Shown: positions 8,877 to 17,871, counted from the stretch's first letter. The stretch: DNA of 49,648 nucleotides from Candidatus Glomeribacter gigasporarum BEG34 (GCF_000227585.1 NZ_CAFB01000039.1:57261-106908), one strand, 5' to 3'. The notes: a model not told the origin generated them from the letters alone. Made by a program: numbers and translations.

Positions 8877-10175
8877 ATGCCCGCGACGCCTCCACGCATG
8901 CTGCCGAAGGTCAAAGTGCTCAGGGTGAATGGCAAGCCCTTTGTGTGCGGCCTGTTCTGGCAGCCATTGACCCGCCCGCGCGCGTATATGAAGGAAGCGC
9001 GTGAAATCGGCAAGCGCGAGTCGATGGAGATCGTCGCCATCCGGCGCAGCACGATCATTCAGGCGGGCTTTGTGGCCAAGCATCAGGGCGCGCTCAAAGG
9101 CATGGTCAGCATGGCCGCCGCGCTGGCGGGCCTGCTTGGGCCTTCATGGCTGGGCGTGTTTGTGCTGGACGATGGCCATTATGTGCTCGCGGCCGTGAAT
9201 GACCGCGCCATCGTGCCCGGATGCGATCTGACGGGCGATCATGCGGCGGTGCGCGCCAAGCTAAACGAAGTGTACGGGCTGTTTGCATGGGAAAAAATCT
9301 ATATCCCTGCCGGGTTTGACCATGCGGGCGAAACGCTGGATCTGAACACACTGCTCACCCCCGCGCGGCTGAAGAAAGAATATCGGCTTAAATCGCTGAC
9401 CTTCGGGCTGAGCGCCAAAGAGTGGGGCGTTGGCATCGCCGTGGCGGCATTACTGGCCGCCATTGTGAGCGTCTACTTCATACGGGCTGTGCAGCACAGA
9501 AAAGCGCGCGAGCGGGCCGAGCATCTGCGCAGACAGCAACTGGCTCAGCTCAACGCACAGAATCAACAAAAACAGATGGCTCCACTCGAACACCCGTGGG
9601 CCAGGCAGCCGTCCGTCGAAAATTTTCTGACGGGATGCCTCAATGCCGTTTACACCCTGCCGCTCGTCATTCGCGGCTGGACATTCGAGACGGCGCGGTG
9701 CACTGCGCCGCGCATCGAAGCCGTCTATGCCCGCAGCGGGCGGGCGACGGTCCATGATTTTATGGACGGGGCCTGCGCGCACTTTGAATCCGAGCCGGTG
9801 ATTCATGGCGGAGGCGAGCGGGCGTCCTGCGTTTATCCACTGACCCCTATCCCCAGCGGGGACGATGCGCTTGAGCCGATAGCCGCTGCTGCGGCGCGCC
9901 TCTCATCGTATTTTCAGTCCCTCGGTATTCCGCTCAGGCTGGCGGAAAAGGCCGACCCGACGCAGGCGTCACAGGCATTGCCTGGGCAATTGCCCTCTCC
10001 ATCGTCTTCCGCGCCGGACTGGAAAACATGGGCTTTTCAATTCACGATGGCACAGGCGCCGCAAACGCTCCTGAGTGGCCTGAGCGGCGCAGGCATCCGC
10101 TTAACTGAACTCAGCGTTAAAAGCAGCGCTGCAAAACTGACCTGGAACGTTACAGGAGAACTCTATGCGAGATAA
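8877..10175 (+). CDS. pilO2: PilO2-type pilus accessory protein
   Basis: 432 aa, ATG three bases after the pilN stop. The N-terminal 170 residues form a cytoplasmic domain (GMVSMAAALAGLLGPSWLGV, WEKIYIPAGFD). A single membrane span lies at about 182-203 (EWGVGIAVAALLAAIVSVYF), then a charged coiled-coil-like stretch (about 205-235), then a periplasmic domain. This layout is that of type IVb PilO2 from R64-like thin pili, an inner-membrane assembly protein thought to link the ATPase to the secretin. It looks intact. Confidence 0.85.
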   Translation: MPATPPRMLPKVKVLRVNGKPFVCGLFWQPLTRPRAYMKEAREIGKRESMEIVAIRRSTIIQAGFVAKHQGALKGMVSMAAALAGLLGPSWLGVFVLDDGHYVLAAVNDRAIVPGCDLTGDHAAVRAKLNEVYGLFAWEKIYIPAGFDHAGETLDLNTLLTPARLKKEYRLKSLTFGLSAKEWGVGIAVAALLAAIVSVYFIRAVQHRKARERAEHLRRQQLAQLNAQNQQKQMAPLEHPWARQPSVENFLTGCLNAVYTLPLVIRGWTFETARCTAPRIEAVYARSGRATVHDFMDGACAHFESEPVIHGGGERASCVYPLTPIPSGDDALEPIAAAAARLSSYFQSLGIPLRLAEKADPTQASQALPGQLPSPSSSAPDWKTWAFQFTMAQAPQTLLSGLSGAGIRLTELSVKSSAAKLTWNVTGELYAR

Positions 10176-10202
10176 AACCACAGCACTGATTGGGAACGCG
10201 CG

Positions 10203-10661
10203 ATGCGAACCAGAACAGCGCTGATTGCACTGCTCTGTGCGGCGGGACTGACTCATGCTGAAGGCACGGTCGGCGATCTGTCGAACATCCAGAGCGATAC
10301 CTTGCTCCTGAAAGCAAAGGCGGAACGGGCGGCGGCGCAATCAGAACTGGATGCCAGAAGCAGCGTGGAAGGCGAGGGCGCTGCGCCCGTGGTGAAGGCC
10401 GTCTATGGCGCGGGCGATCAACTCTACGCCACTTTCCTCTATCGCTCCGGCGTGGTGATGGATGCCAAACCGGGCGACACGATCCTGGGCGGGTTCAAGG
10501 TCATGTCCGTCGGCGTGGACAAGGTGGAGTTGAGCAAAGGCCGACAGCGCCTGACAGTGGGTTTTGCCGCAACAGCGCCGACCCAGCCCCTTGCCGCGCC
10601 GCCGTTTTTACCGACGATGCCGGGACCGGTACAGCCGCCCCGCCCGCCTTTGCCCCGGTAG
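10203..10661 (+). CDS. pilP: PilP-type pilus protein
   Basis: 152 aa with a signal peptide (MRTRTALIALLCAAGLTHAE). The mature part has IQSDTLLLKAKAERAAAQSE, VVKAVYGAGDQLYATFLYR, GDTILGGFKVMSVGVDKVEL and a proline-rich C-terminus. This is the pattern of type IVb PilP, a small periplasmic protein that works with PilO2 and the secretin. It follows pilO2 by 27 nt in the same operon. Confidence 0.85.
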   Translation: MRTRTALIALLCAAGLTHAEGTVGDLSNIQSDTLLLKAKAERAAAQSELDARSSVEGEGAAPVVKAVYGAGDQLYATFLYRSGVVMDAKPGDTILGGFKVMSVGVDKVELSKGRQRLTVGFAATAPTQPLAAPPFLPTMPGPVQPPRPPLPR

Positions 10662-10691
10662 ACGATAGGCTGGAAAAACGTGGGGTGACGT

Positions 10692-11096
10692 ATGAGAAAA
10701 ACAGAGATTTTGCGGCAGTCCGCTGATTCATTGAACGAGACACGGCTAGAACGTTTGGCGGGCCAGATGGAGACACTCCGGCAAACCGAACATCAGAACG
10801 CGCAAGCGTTAGCCGCAACGCTGGAACCATTGGCGCAGGCAATGGCCGCGTTGACAGACGAGACGCGGCAGACGCTGACCGAAATCGACAGCAAGAGCCG
10901 AGAGCAGATCGAGACATTCAAACAGCAGATCGGAAATTCAGCGAGAGCATGGAACAACGCGGCGGCAGAAGCGAAGAGAGCAGCAGACAGCCTGAACCAA
11001 GCAGGTCAACGAATGGAGTGGAGGCATTACGCTTTGGCAGCCCTGACAGGCGCGGTGACTGCAGTGCTCATACATATATTGGGAGTGAAAAAATGA
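10692..11096 (+). CDS. Coiled-coil protein with C-terminal membrane anchor, unknown role
   Basis: 134 aa, ribosome-binding site GGGGTGAC before the ATG. Residues 1-105 are charged and helical (ETRLERLAGQMETLRQTEHQ and onward), predicted coiled coil. The last 25 residues form one membrane span (HYALAALTGAVTAVLIHILG). It overlaps pilQ by the ATGA arrangement. There is no equivalent in the R64 pil operon that I know of. The shape recalls small mobilization proteins of the MbeB type, but the location argues for a pilus-linked role. Function unknown. Confidence 0.6.
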   Translation: MRKTEILRQSADSLNETRLERLAGQMETLRQTEHQNAQALAATLEPLAQAMAALTDETRQTLTEIDSKSREQIETFKQQIGNSARAWNNAAAEAKRAADSLNQAGQRMEWRHYALAALTGAVTAVLIHILGVKK

Positions 11097-12613
11097 ACGC
11101 CGTTCAGATTCTGACCGCGCCAGGCGGGCCGTATGCGCTTTCCGCGCCGCTGCAGGACATGATCTGTCTGACGGGCGACGGTACTCTGTATGTCTCCGCG
11201 TCGCACGAGAAAGACCATCATGTGCTGAGTTTTATAGAGCGCTTAACGCGCCATGCGCATCCGTTCCGGGTCGAAAAAGTCTCGCTGACCCAGATCAAAC
11301 AACTGTATGACACGGCGCAGACGGGCGCTGCGCCGATGTTGCGGACCGCATCCAGCGAAGGCAGCACACATCGTCAGACGGAGGTGGTGCGCCTGATTCG
11401 CGAGGCGGTGGAGAAGGGCGCGAGCGATGTGCATTTCATTGTCGATCCGCGCATTTGTGCAGTGCGTTTCCGGATCCACGGGGAATTAATCACCGCGCAC
11501 GAGCTGACCGCGCAACATGGCAACGATCTGTGCACGACGATCTATCAATCGATGTGCGATGTGGCCGATTCGATTTACAACCCTGGAAAAAGCCGGGACG
11601 CGCGCCTGAAACGCAGCTTTATCCAGCAATGCGGACTGTTCGGCGCGCGCGTCGGTACGCGCCCGCTTGACACCGGTGTATTGATGGTGCTGCGCTTGCT
11701 TTATGACCGGCGCGGCGCAAAGCCGACGCTCGACGCATTGGGTTATCTGCCGGAACAGATTGCGCTGATTCGCCGTATGAGTCAACAGACGACGGGCATC
11801 AACATCTTTTCGGGGCCGACGGGCTCTGGCAAATCCACTACGCTTGAATGCGTATTGACCGATTTGATGCGCCGCTTTGACGAGCGAATTCATCTGCTGA
11901 CGATTGAAGACCCGCCGGAATATGCGATTCCCGGCGCAAACCAGACACCGATTCTGTGCGATAAAGATGACGATGAGGCGCTTTCGCACGAGTGGGCGCG
12001 CGCGATCTCCAACGCGATGCGGCTCGACCCCGATGTGATGATGATTGGCGAGATTCGCGATCTGTCTTCAGCCGTGGCCGCCTTTCGCGCGGCGATGACC
12101 GGGCACGGCGTCTGGACGACGCTGCATACGAATGATGCGGTGTCGATTCTGGAGCGGTTACGCGATCTTGGCGTTGAAGAGGGCTTATTGACGGATCCGG
12201 CATTGATGACTGGCCTGGTGAATCAATCGCTGGTGCGCAAACTTTGTTTGCAGTGTCGCAGGCCGTACCTCGGATATGGGTACCCGTTGGCAGATGGCCT
12301 GGCTCCGCGCATTGAGGACTTATGCGAACCGGAACGCGTCTGGCTTAAAGGCGAAGGGTGTGTGCAGTGCAACGGAACGGGGATTTCAGGCCGGATGGTC
12401 ATCGCCGAAGTGATTGCGCCGAATAAAGCATTCATGCGGATCTTCAAAACACAGGGCAAATCCGAGGCGGTGGAATATTGGATGCGCCATTTGCACGGCA
12501 TTACCAAAAACCAGCATTTAATCCGCTGTATCAACGAAGGTTTAGTCGATCCGCTGCACGGCGAGCGGGATGTGGGTTTGCTCGATGCGGATCAGACGAT
12601 ATTCGAGCGTTAA
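11093..12613 (+). CDS. pilQ: PilQ-type assembly ATPase (GspE/PilB superfamily)
   Basis: 506 aa from the ATG at 11093, overlapping the previous stop; an upstream in-frame ATG at 10949 is less likely because it would bury 48 residues in the preceding gene. Motifs: Walker A SGPTGSGKSTT (240-250), Walker B LDPDVMMIGEIRD (311-323), His box TTLHTND (342-348), and two CxxC pairs (385/388, 423/426) like the Zn element of assembly ATPases. It powers pilus extension from the inner membrane. Intact. Confidence 0.92.
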   Translation: MNAVQILTAPGGPYALSAPLQDMICLTGDGTLYVSASHEKDHHVLSFIERLTRHAHPFRVEKVSLTQIKQLYDTAQTGAAPMLRTASSEGSTHRQTEVVRLIREAVEKGASDVHFIVDPRICAVRFRIHGELITAHELTAQHGNDLCTTIYQSMCDVADSIYNPGKSRDARLKRSFIQQCGLFGARVGTRPLDTGVLMVLRLLYDRRGAKPTLDALGYLPEQIALIRRMSQQTTGINIFSGPTGSGKSTTLECVLTDLMRRFDERIHLLTIEDPPEYAIPGANQTPILCDKDDDEALSHEWARAISNAMRLDPDVMMIGEIRDLSSAVAAFRAAMTGHGVWTTLHTNDAVSILERLRDLGVEEGLLTDPALMTGLVNQSLVRKLCLQCRRPYLGYGYPLADGLAPRIEDLCEPERVWLKGEGCVQCNGTGISGRMVIAEVIAPNKAFMRIFKTQGKSEAVEYWMRHLHGITKNQHLIRCINEGLVDPLHGERDVGLLDADQTIFER

Positions 12614-12632
12614 CTGTTCTAAAGGGAGTGAA

Positions 12633-12962
12633 ATGTCTTTATATCGAGAACTCATTGTTCAGAGAGAAGCGCTGGACAAACAGATTGAATCCGCCAGAGC
12701 GGCGGAATTCGACGCTGTCGTCAGCGGGATCAGACAAAAAATGCAGACGTATGGGATTTGCCTGGCCGATCTTGGTCTGGCCCCAGAGCGTGGCCATCCG
12801 CCGCGTTCCAGTATGCGGGTGGCGCCGAAGTATGTGAATCCGGAGAATCCGGATCAAACATGGTCGGGCCGGGGCAAAGCCCCGAAATGGATGGCGGGTA
12901 AGGATCGCGCAGATTTTCTCATTCAAAAAGCGCGTGTGCGGGCCAATGGCGTACTGAACTGA
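12633..12962 (+). CDS. H-NS-like nucleoid-associated protein
   Basis: 109 aa from ATG 12633 with ribosome-binding site AAAGGGAG. An N-terminal helical oligomerisation region (1-55) is followed by the H-NS C-terminal DNA-binding motif: KYVNPENPDQTWSGRGKAPK, WMA. H-NS proteins silence AT-rich foreign DNA, and plasmid copies often act as stealth factors. This one lies between pilQ and pilR, an unusual place, suggesting co-expression with the pilus genes or an insertion. It has a normal length for betaproteobacterial H-NS. Confidence 0.85.
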   Translation: MSLYRELIVQREALDKQIESARAAEFDAVVSGIRQKMQTYGICLADLGLAPERGHPPRSSMRVAPKYVNPENPDQTWSGRGKAPKWMAGKDRADFLIQKARVRANGVLN

Positions 12963-12987
12963 ACGCCTGTATTGAGGAAATGCCGAG

Positions 12988-14064
12988 ATGTTTGAGTCTT
13001 TGATCGAAGGCGCGAATGAGGCGGTGGTGCGCCTGCAGTTCGGCGCGCGGGCGCGGATTGAATTTTATGAAACCCTGTCGCTGCTGCTGGAGAATCATGT
13101 GTTGCTGCACGACGCGCTGAAAGAAATGGTCGTCATCGCCAGCGAAGAAAACAAAAAGCCAAATAACCCGCGCGCGATAGTGATTCATGACTGCCTGATG
13201 CTTATCAGCGAAGGTCAGCCGCTTTCAAAGGCGCTGGCCAAATGGACGAATGACCAGGAAGCATCGCTGATTGCCGCGGGAGAGAAGTCTGGCCGGATGA
13301 AAAAGGCGTTTGAAGACGCCATCAAGGTGATCACCGCCAAACGGAGCATATTGAGCGCAGCGCTCGGTGCGACGGTCTACCCCGCTGTGCTGTTTGCGCT
13401 GGCGTGTGGTCTGCTCCATATGGTGGCGAACCAGTTGGTGCCGAAACTGGCCAAAGTCACCGATCCAAAAAGTTGGGAAGGCGCGGCGAAACTGCTCTAT
13501 CGGATGGCGCAATTTGTCACGGGTTATGGCGTTGTGGCGCTCATCTGCCTCCTCGTGCTCGCGCTGCTGGTATTCGCGACCTTGCCCTATTTGCGCGGCC
13601 GGGTGCGCGTTGTGCTCGATCAGTCACCGCCCTGGTCGGTCTACCGGACCTTACAGGGTTCAACGTTCTTACTGAATGTTGCGGTGATGCTGCAATCGGG
13701 CGTTCGGTTGGAGGAAGCGCTGCAGCTCCTGGCGGTGAATGCAAAGCCCTGGCTCAAAGAACGCATCGATGCGGCGCTATATGGCATTCGGATTGGCGGC
13801 AATCTGGGCGTGGCGTTGCACCGCGCGGGCCATCACTTCCCGGACAAAAAGGCGGTTCAGTATTTAAGCGTGCTCGCGAATCACGATGGCTTTGAAGCCG
13901 CGATGAGCGGGTTTGGAGACCGGTGGCTGGCGCACAGCATCAAAAAGATTCAAACCTTCTCAAAGGTCACGCTGGCCTGCGGCGTGCTCGCGATTGGTGC
14001 GCTGATGGTCGTCGTCATCGCGGGCGCGGGCGGGATTCAGAACGCCGTTGAAGCGGGGATGTAG
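12988..14064 (+). CDS. pilR: PilR-type inner-membrane platform protein (GspF family)
   Basis: 358 aa. Two T2SSF domains: residues 20-145 (IEFYETLSLLLENHVLLHDA, GEKSGRMKKAFEDA) and 205-330 (FLLNVAVMLQSGVRLEEALQ). Three membrane spans lie near 125-145, 170-195 and 330-350 (VTLACGVLAIGALMVVVIAG). It is the polytopic platform on which the PilQ ATPase works. It follows the H-NS gene by 25 nt and appears intact. Confidence 0.9.
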   Translation: MFESLIEGANEAVVRLQFGARARIEFYETLSLLLENHVLLHDALKEMVVIASEENKKPNNPRAIVIHDCLMLISEGQPLSKALAKWTNDQEASLIAAGEKSGRMKKAFEDAIKVITAKRSILSAALGATVYPAVLFALACGLLHMVANQLVPKLAKVTDPKSWEGAAKLLYRMAQFVTGYGVVALICLLVLALLVFATLPYLRGRVRVVLDQSPPWSVYRTLQGSTFLLNVAVMLQSGVRLEEALQLLAVNAKPWLKERIDAALYGIRIGGNLGVALHRAGHHFPDKKAVQYLSVLANHDGFEAAMSGFGDRWLAHSIKKIQTFSKVTLACGVLAIGALMVVVIAGAGGIQNAVEAGM

Positions 14065-14113
14065 GGGTCGCCATCCTGAAATCCTGAGTCTGTACAACAC
14101 GGGAGAAGCCAGA

Positions 14114-14299
14114 ATGAACCAGAGAAGATCGAGCGCCATAGAAGCGCTGCGGGCGGAGCTTTTAAAGCGCATCAAAGCGGGCGTGGAATACATACGCTTG
14201 CTTCAAAAAGAGTGCGCTGTCGCTGATCGCCCATTGAAGTTCGGCTTTGTTTTCATCGTTTTTGTATTGCTGGTCATCATCATTCTTTCTTTATTTTGA
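14114..14299 (+). CDS. Small C-terminally anchored membrane protein
   Basis: 61 aa from ATG 14114 with GGGAGAAG upstream. A basic helical N-terminus (IEALRAELLKRIKAGVEYIR) leads to a very hydrophobic tail (FGFVFIVFVLLVIIILSLF). It stands between pilR and pilS in the same orientation. No family recognised. The topology would place the N-terminus in the cytoplasm. Confidence 0.55.
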   Translation: MNQRRSSAIEALRAELLKRIKAGVEYIRLLQKECAVADRPLKFGFVFIVFVLLVIIILSLF

Positions 14300-14310
14300 C
14301 GGGGGACCCT

Positions 14311-14873
14311 ATGGCGTTTCAATTCCGGAGTAATACCGCACAACACCGAATAAATAAAAAATATCAGGATCAAGCGGGCTTTACCGCGCTCGAATTACTC
14401 GTTGTACTCATTATTGGTTTGACCATCATTGCCTGGGGGCGAGCCGGATTGACCGGCTTTTTGGAAAGTCCAAGCTCTCGGAAGGATTAAGCGATGTCAA
14501 CCTGCTGCTGGTGAACACGAAGGATTTGAAGACCAACTCCGGCTACGGTGCATCGGGCACGGATCTGGTACCGCTGCTGATCAGCACAAACGGCATTCCG
14601 AAAAATATGACGCTCACCGATGGCATCCCGTACAACGTCTGGGAAGGCGTCGTCGCGGTGACTTCCGCAAGAAGGACGTTTTCGATCCGTTATGCGGCTG
14701 TGCCCGAAGACGCCTGCATTGCGCTGGCGACCCGAACCAGCCGGGGGAGCGCCTTTGAAAAGATTCAGGTCAATGGCGCGGCGGAAGTCATAGGGGAGTA
14801 CACCGCCGCGCAGGCGAAAAATGATTGCAGTTCAGACAAGGACAATACGATTGTCTGGACAACGGGGTCATAA
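14311..14873 (+). pseudogene. pilS: PilS major prepilin, frameshifted
   Basis: The ATG at 14311 opens a prepilin: the leader ends QAG and the mature part begins FTALELLVVLIIGLTIIAWG, the class-B type IV pilin helix with Glu at position 5. Near 14462 one base (a G) seems missing. The first frame ends LESPSSRKD at 14490, while the rest of PilS (KLSEGLSDVN, TKDLKTNSGYGASGTDLVPL, two Cys) continues in the next frame to 14873. Joined, the protein is about 187 aa, normal for R64-like PilS. If real, the break removes the major pilin and disables the pilus. A sequencing error is an equal possibility. Confidence 0.82.
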
Positions 14874-14874
14874 G

Positions 14875-14928
14875 CAAGGCGCACGTTTCAACTCACGCCT
14901 TGAGGAAGGCTTGACGCTCTGAAGCGTC
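14875..14928. repeat. Two hairpins between pilS and the toxin-antitoxin pair
   Basis: CAAGGCG (14875-14881) pairs with CGCCTTG (14896-14902), and GACGCT (14913-14918) pairs with AGCGTC (14923-14928) around a CTGA loop. Neither has a U-run. They may attenuate pil transcription or mark the edge of the inserted toxin-antitoxin cassette. Confidence 0.4.
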
Positions 14929-14974
14929 GGCCATACAGTGCAATCCTGTTCAACAATGCTAAACGGATGTCGTG

Positions 14975-15226
14975 ATGGAAATAGTGCTTCGTAGATACGG
15001 GAACAGCACTGTTGCTGTGTTCCCGCCCACAGTGCTGAAAGACCTTGGCTTGTCGGCCGGTCAATCTATGATTATGAATACAACCGAGGATGGAAAAATC
15101 GTGTTGGCGCGCAAGCGCAAGTACATCTTGGCCGATCTGCTCGCGCAGTGCGATCCAAAGGTGCCTCCACCTGCAGACATGGGCTTGTGGGATGCCGCGA
15201 AGCCGGCCGGTCAAGAGGTGTGGTGA
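14975..15226 (+). CDS. MazE/ChpBI-like antitoxin
   Basis: 83 aa (GTG at 14972 is an alternative start). AbrB/SpoVT fold: MEIVLRRYGNSTVAVFPPTV, LKDLGLSAGQSMIM, KIVLARKRKY; the acidic C-terminal tail (PPPADMGLWDAA, GQEVW) would bind the toxin. It neutralises the ribonuclease encoded next and probably represses the pair's promoter. Its stop overlaps the toxin start by one base (TGATG). Inserted between pilS and the PilT-like gene. Confidence 0.88.
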   Translation: MEIVLRRYGNSTVAVFPPTVLKDLGLSAGQSMIMNTTEDGKIVLARKRKYILADLLAQCDPKVPPPADMGLWDAAKPAGQEVW

Positions 15227-15567
15227 TGCCAGTTTTCGACCGTGGTGATGTGGTGAATGTGCCGCTTGATCCTGCTGTTGGCCATGAGCAGAAGGGAACA
15301 AGACCCGCCTTGGTTTTGACCACCAAGGAGTTCAATCAACTGGGTGACGTACTGGTCGCGCCGGTCACTCAAGGCGGTGACTTCTCGCGCTACGCGGGCT
15401 TCGCCGTCAGCTTGACAGGAACTGGATGCAAGACGCAGGGTGTCGCACTCATCAATAAGATCAGGATGCTCGACCTTACGGAGAGGCAAGCGCGCAAAAT
15501 CGAGCGAGTACCACAGGAAGTGTTAGATGACGCCCTTGGACGGTTGGTAGCATTACTTGATTGCTGA
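15226..15567 (+). CDS. MazF/PemK-family mRNA interferase toxin
   Basis: 113 aa: MPVFDRGDVVNVPLDPAVGH, QKGTRPALVLTTKEFNQLGD, VLVAPVTQGGDFSRYAGFAV, LINKIRMLDLTERQARKIER. These are the MazF/PemK/ChpB motifs: the GDVV start, the RPALVL strand with its catalytic Arg, and the terminal dimer helix. It would cleave mRNA when unopposed by the antitoxin and so stabilise the plasmid. No defect visible. Confidence 0.9.
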   Translation: MPVFDRGDVVNVPLDPAVGHEQKGTRPALVLTTKEFNQLGDVLVAPVTQGGDFSRYAGFAVSLTGTGCKTQGVALINKIRMLDLTERQARKIERVPQEVLDDALGRLVALLDC

Positions 15568-15595
15568 GATTCGGATTGCATGTTTTGAAGTACTG

Positions 15596-16576
15596 ATGAA
15601 CACTCAAAAAATCAGCGCGCTCGAGTTCGTCGATTTATACATCGGGGAAGAGTATTGCGACATCAAGGGCTTGGCCGGTGCGTCTGCCTCCAGAGTGGGC
15701 GCGCCCGATGAACTGAAAGACCAGATCAATGCGTTGCGGCAACAATGTCAGGTCATTTACCGTGCGCAGCAGGAACCGGAATTTGCGCTCATTCTGGATG
15801 GCGTGCTGTTCCGCGTTACGCAAATCAGCGATGTGGCAAATGAGGATGTGTTCATTCTTCGACGCTCGTGTGCGCAAATCCGGCCGCTCGCCACGCTTGG
15901 ACTGGCGCCGCACGTGATGCGGGCACTGCTGGAGCCACAGACGCGCGGATTGATTCTGATCGCCGGAGAAATGGGGACGGGCAAGACTTCGACGGCCGCA
16001 TCGATTGTGGTGCAGCGTTTGAAAGATCATGGCGGGATTGCGATTGCGGTTGAAGACCCGCCAGAGACCCGGCTGAACGGTTTGCATGGGCATGGCCGCT
16101 GCATTCAGGTGCGCGCATCGCGCAAGAGTGGCGGTTATCAGGAACATATGATCCGCGCGATGCGTTCGGGCGCGGACCTGATTCTGATCGGCGAAATCCG
16201 CGATGAAGACACCGCGTTTCAGGCATTACAAGCCAGCATCAATGGTCATTTAATTATTGCAACGATTCACGCGGGCGATATTGTGCAGGCGATTGAGCGC
16301 ATGCAGACCTTCTGCAATGGCCGCGCATCGAATACGAACGATATTCTGGCGGACGGGTTGACCATCGTGATCTGGCAAACGCTGGAGAGAATATCCCGCG
16401 CTGGGGACGGGCAAGGGGCGCGGTTCATCTCAAAATCGCTGGTGTTCAGCGGTCCAGAATCCGCAGGCATCCGCGCCAGGATCCGCAAGGGCCTGATTGG
16501 ACAGGTGATGCAGAACGTCGAAACGCAAAGCCGTCAAGCTGCCTGGAATCTGCAGAACACTTTCGGGGGCGAGTGA
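15596..16576 (+). CDS. PilT-like pilus ATPase (GspE/PilT superfamily)
   Basis: 326 aa from ATG 15596; an upstream start at 15557 would overlap the toxin gene. Motifs: Walker A AGEMGTGKTSTA (123-134), Asp box EDPPETRL, Walker B SGADLILIGEIRDED (191-205), His box ATIHAGD. It lacks the N-terminal domain and CxxC pairs of PilQ, so it resembles a retraction-type ATPase. The R64 gene named pilT encodes a transglycosylase, so this second ATPase is a difference from the R64 system. It is followed by pilV with a 1-nt overlap. Confidence 0.85.
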   Translation: MNTQKISALEFVDLYIGEEYCDIKGLAGASASRVGAPDELKDQINALRQQCQVIYRAQQEPEFALILDGVLFRVTQISDVANEDVFILRRSCAQIRPLATLGLAPHVMRALLEPQTRGLILIAGEMGTGKTSTAASIVVQRLKDHGGIAIAVEDPPETRLNGLHGHGRCIQVRASRKSGGYQEHMIRAMRSGADLILIGEIRDEDTAFQALQASINGHLIIATIHAGDIVQAIERMQTFCNGRASNTNDILADGLTIVIWQTLERISRAGDGQGARFISKSLVFSGPESAGIRARIRKGLIGQVMQNVETQSRQAAWNLQNTFGGE

Positions 16577-17871
16577 TGAGCGCACGCATAAGGGATAGCA
16601 AAAGCCAAAACGCTCAACAAGGCTTTACCGCCCTTGAAATGCTGGTGGTGCTAATCGTCACCATTGCCGCGTTGGGCCTGGGCGCTCAATATTTATCGGG
16701 CTATGCGGACAATCTGACGAATCAATCCGCCGCCGAGCATCAGAAGACCGTTTCGGACGCTGCTGTGCAATATATCAAAGACCACTATGCGGCGCTTCTG
16801 GGCGCTGCAAGTCCCACTCGGCCGGCCGTGGTCACGGTGCCGATGCTCAAGCGCACCGGTTATTTGCCCGCTGCATTCTCTGACCAGAATCCGTTCGGAC
16901 AGGAATACAGAGTCCTCGCGCTCAAACCGGCGGAGAAAAAACTGGAAACGCTGATCGTCAGCACGGGCGGAGAAACGATCCCTGAACTGGGTATCCGCCG
17001 CATTGCACAGTTAGTTGGGGCGCGGGGCGGGTTTATTTCATCGAAGGATGTGACATACGCGCAGGGGAGCTATGGCGGCTGGCGGATGCCTCTGTCGAAT
17101 TACCACATCTCGCCGGGGGCGGGGCATCTGGCGACGGCGTTATTCTTCGACGATGCCGCGCTCACCAGCGACTATCTGTACCGCAATCCAGTGGCGGGAC
17201 ATCCAGAGTTGAACCGGATGAATACCGCGCTCGATATGGGCGGCCATGATGTCAAAAACGGAGGATGGGTCAGTGTCAAAAATGTCGATGCGGAAATAGA
17301 TGTGCGTGCGATGCGCAATGTTTATGCACAAGGGGACATTATTTCTGAGGCCCGCACGATCTCTTATGGGTACATGCAGGCAAAAGGAGGTCTCTATTCC
17401 CACAAAGACGTACATGCAATCGGAAATATTTCCTCCGAAAAACATATACAGGCTAATGGATGGATACAGGCAAACGGCCGTCTGGTCGCTGGAGAATATT
17501 TACAGATTAATGGTGTGGCGCGTGAAGGTTACTATTGCTGGCCAACGGGTTTAATTGGTCGGTCATCAACCGATGGGAATTTGCTCGCCTGTCAGAATGA
17601 CAACATCTGGCGATCCCCACATGGCTTGGCGTTCACCGGCTGGCAACAGGTCGGTCTATCGGGCTATACAGAGCACTCAGGACTTCTGGTTGCAACTTCA
17701 TGCCATAACTGCCCTTTGGTGGGTTATACCTCTGGTGTGCCACGTTTTGCCATTTCGCAGCGCGATAAATACGGACAAGGTAAAGTCTCCGGCACGATGC
17801 CAATTATGCGAGGGGAGACTTGGGGGTTTTACGGGGCAGAACAGGTGTGGCTGATGAGTTTTAGGGACTAA
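16576..17871 (+). CDS. pilV: PilV-type tip prepilin/adhesin
   Basis: 431 aa from ATG 16576 (overlaps the preceding stop). Class-B prepilin leader ending QQG, then FTALEMLVVLIVTIAALGLG. A long mid-region with repeated short motifs (VKNVDAEIDVRAMRNVYAQ, GDIISEARTISYGYMQAKGG, HIQANGWIQANGRL) forms a probable beta-structured stalk, followed by a C-terminal domain starting near TGLIGRSSTDGNLLACQNDN. This is the layout of IncI1 PilV, whose C-terminus binds recipient LPS and is switched by a shufflon. I see no sfx-type repeats, inverted spare C-termini or rci recombinase after it, so the adhesin appears fixed. Confidence 0.85.
   Translation: MSARIRDSKSQNAQQGFTALEMLVVLIVTIAALGLGAQYLSGYADNLTNQSAAEHQKTVSDAAVQYIKDHYAALLGAASPTRPAVVTVPMLKRTGYLPAAFSDQNPFGQEYRVLALKPAEKKLETLIVSTGGETIPELGIRRIAQLVGARGGFISSKDVTYAQGSYGGWRMPLSNYHISPGAGHLATALFFDDAALTSDYLYRNPVAGHPELNRMNTALDMGGHDVKNGGWVSVKNVDAEIDVRAMRNVYAQGDIISEARTISYGYMQAKGGLYSHKDVHAIGNISSEKHIQANGWIQANGRLVAGEYLQINGVAREGYYCWPTGLIGRSSTDGNLLACQNDNIWRSPHGLAFTGWQQVGLSGYTEHSGLLVATSCHNCPLVGYTSGVPRFAISQRDKYGQGKVSGTMPIMRGETWGFYGAEQVWLMSFRD

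Noticed and set aside
10949-11092. Upstream start for pilQ at 10949
   Set aside because: It would add 48 residues encoded inside the coiled-coil gene in a non-conserved frame; the ATGA overlap at 11093 fits the operon's pattern.
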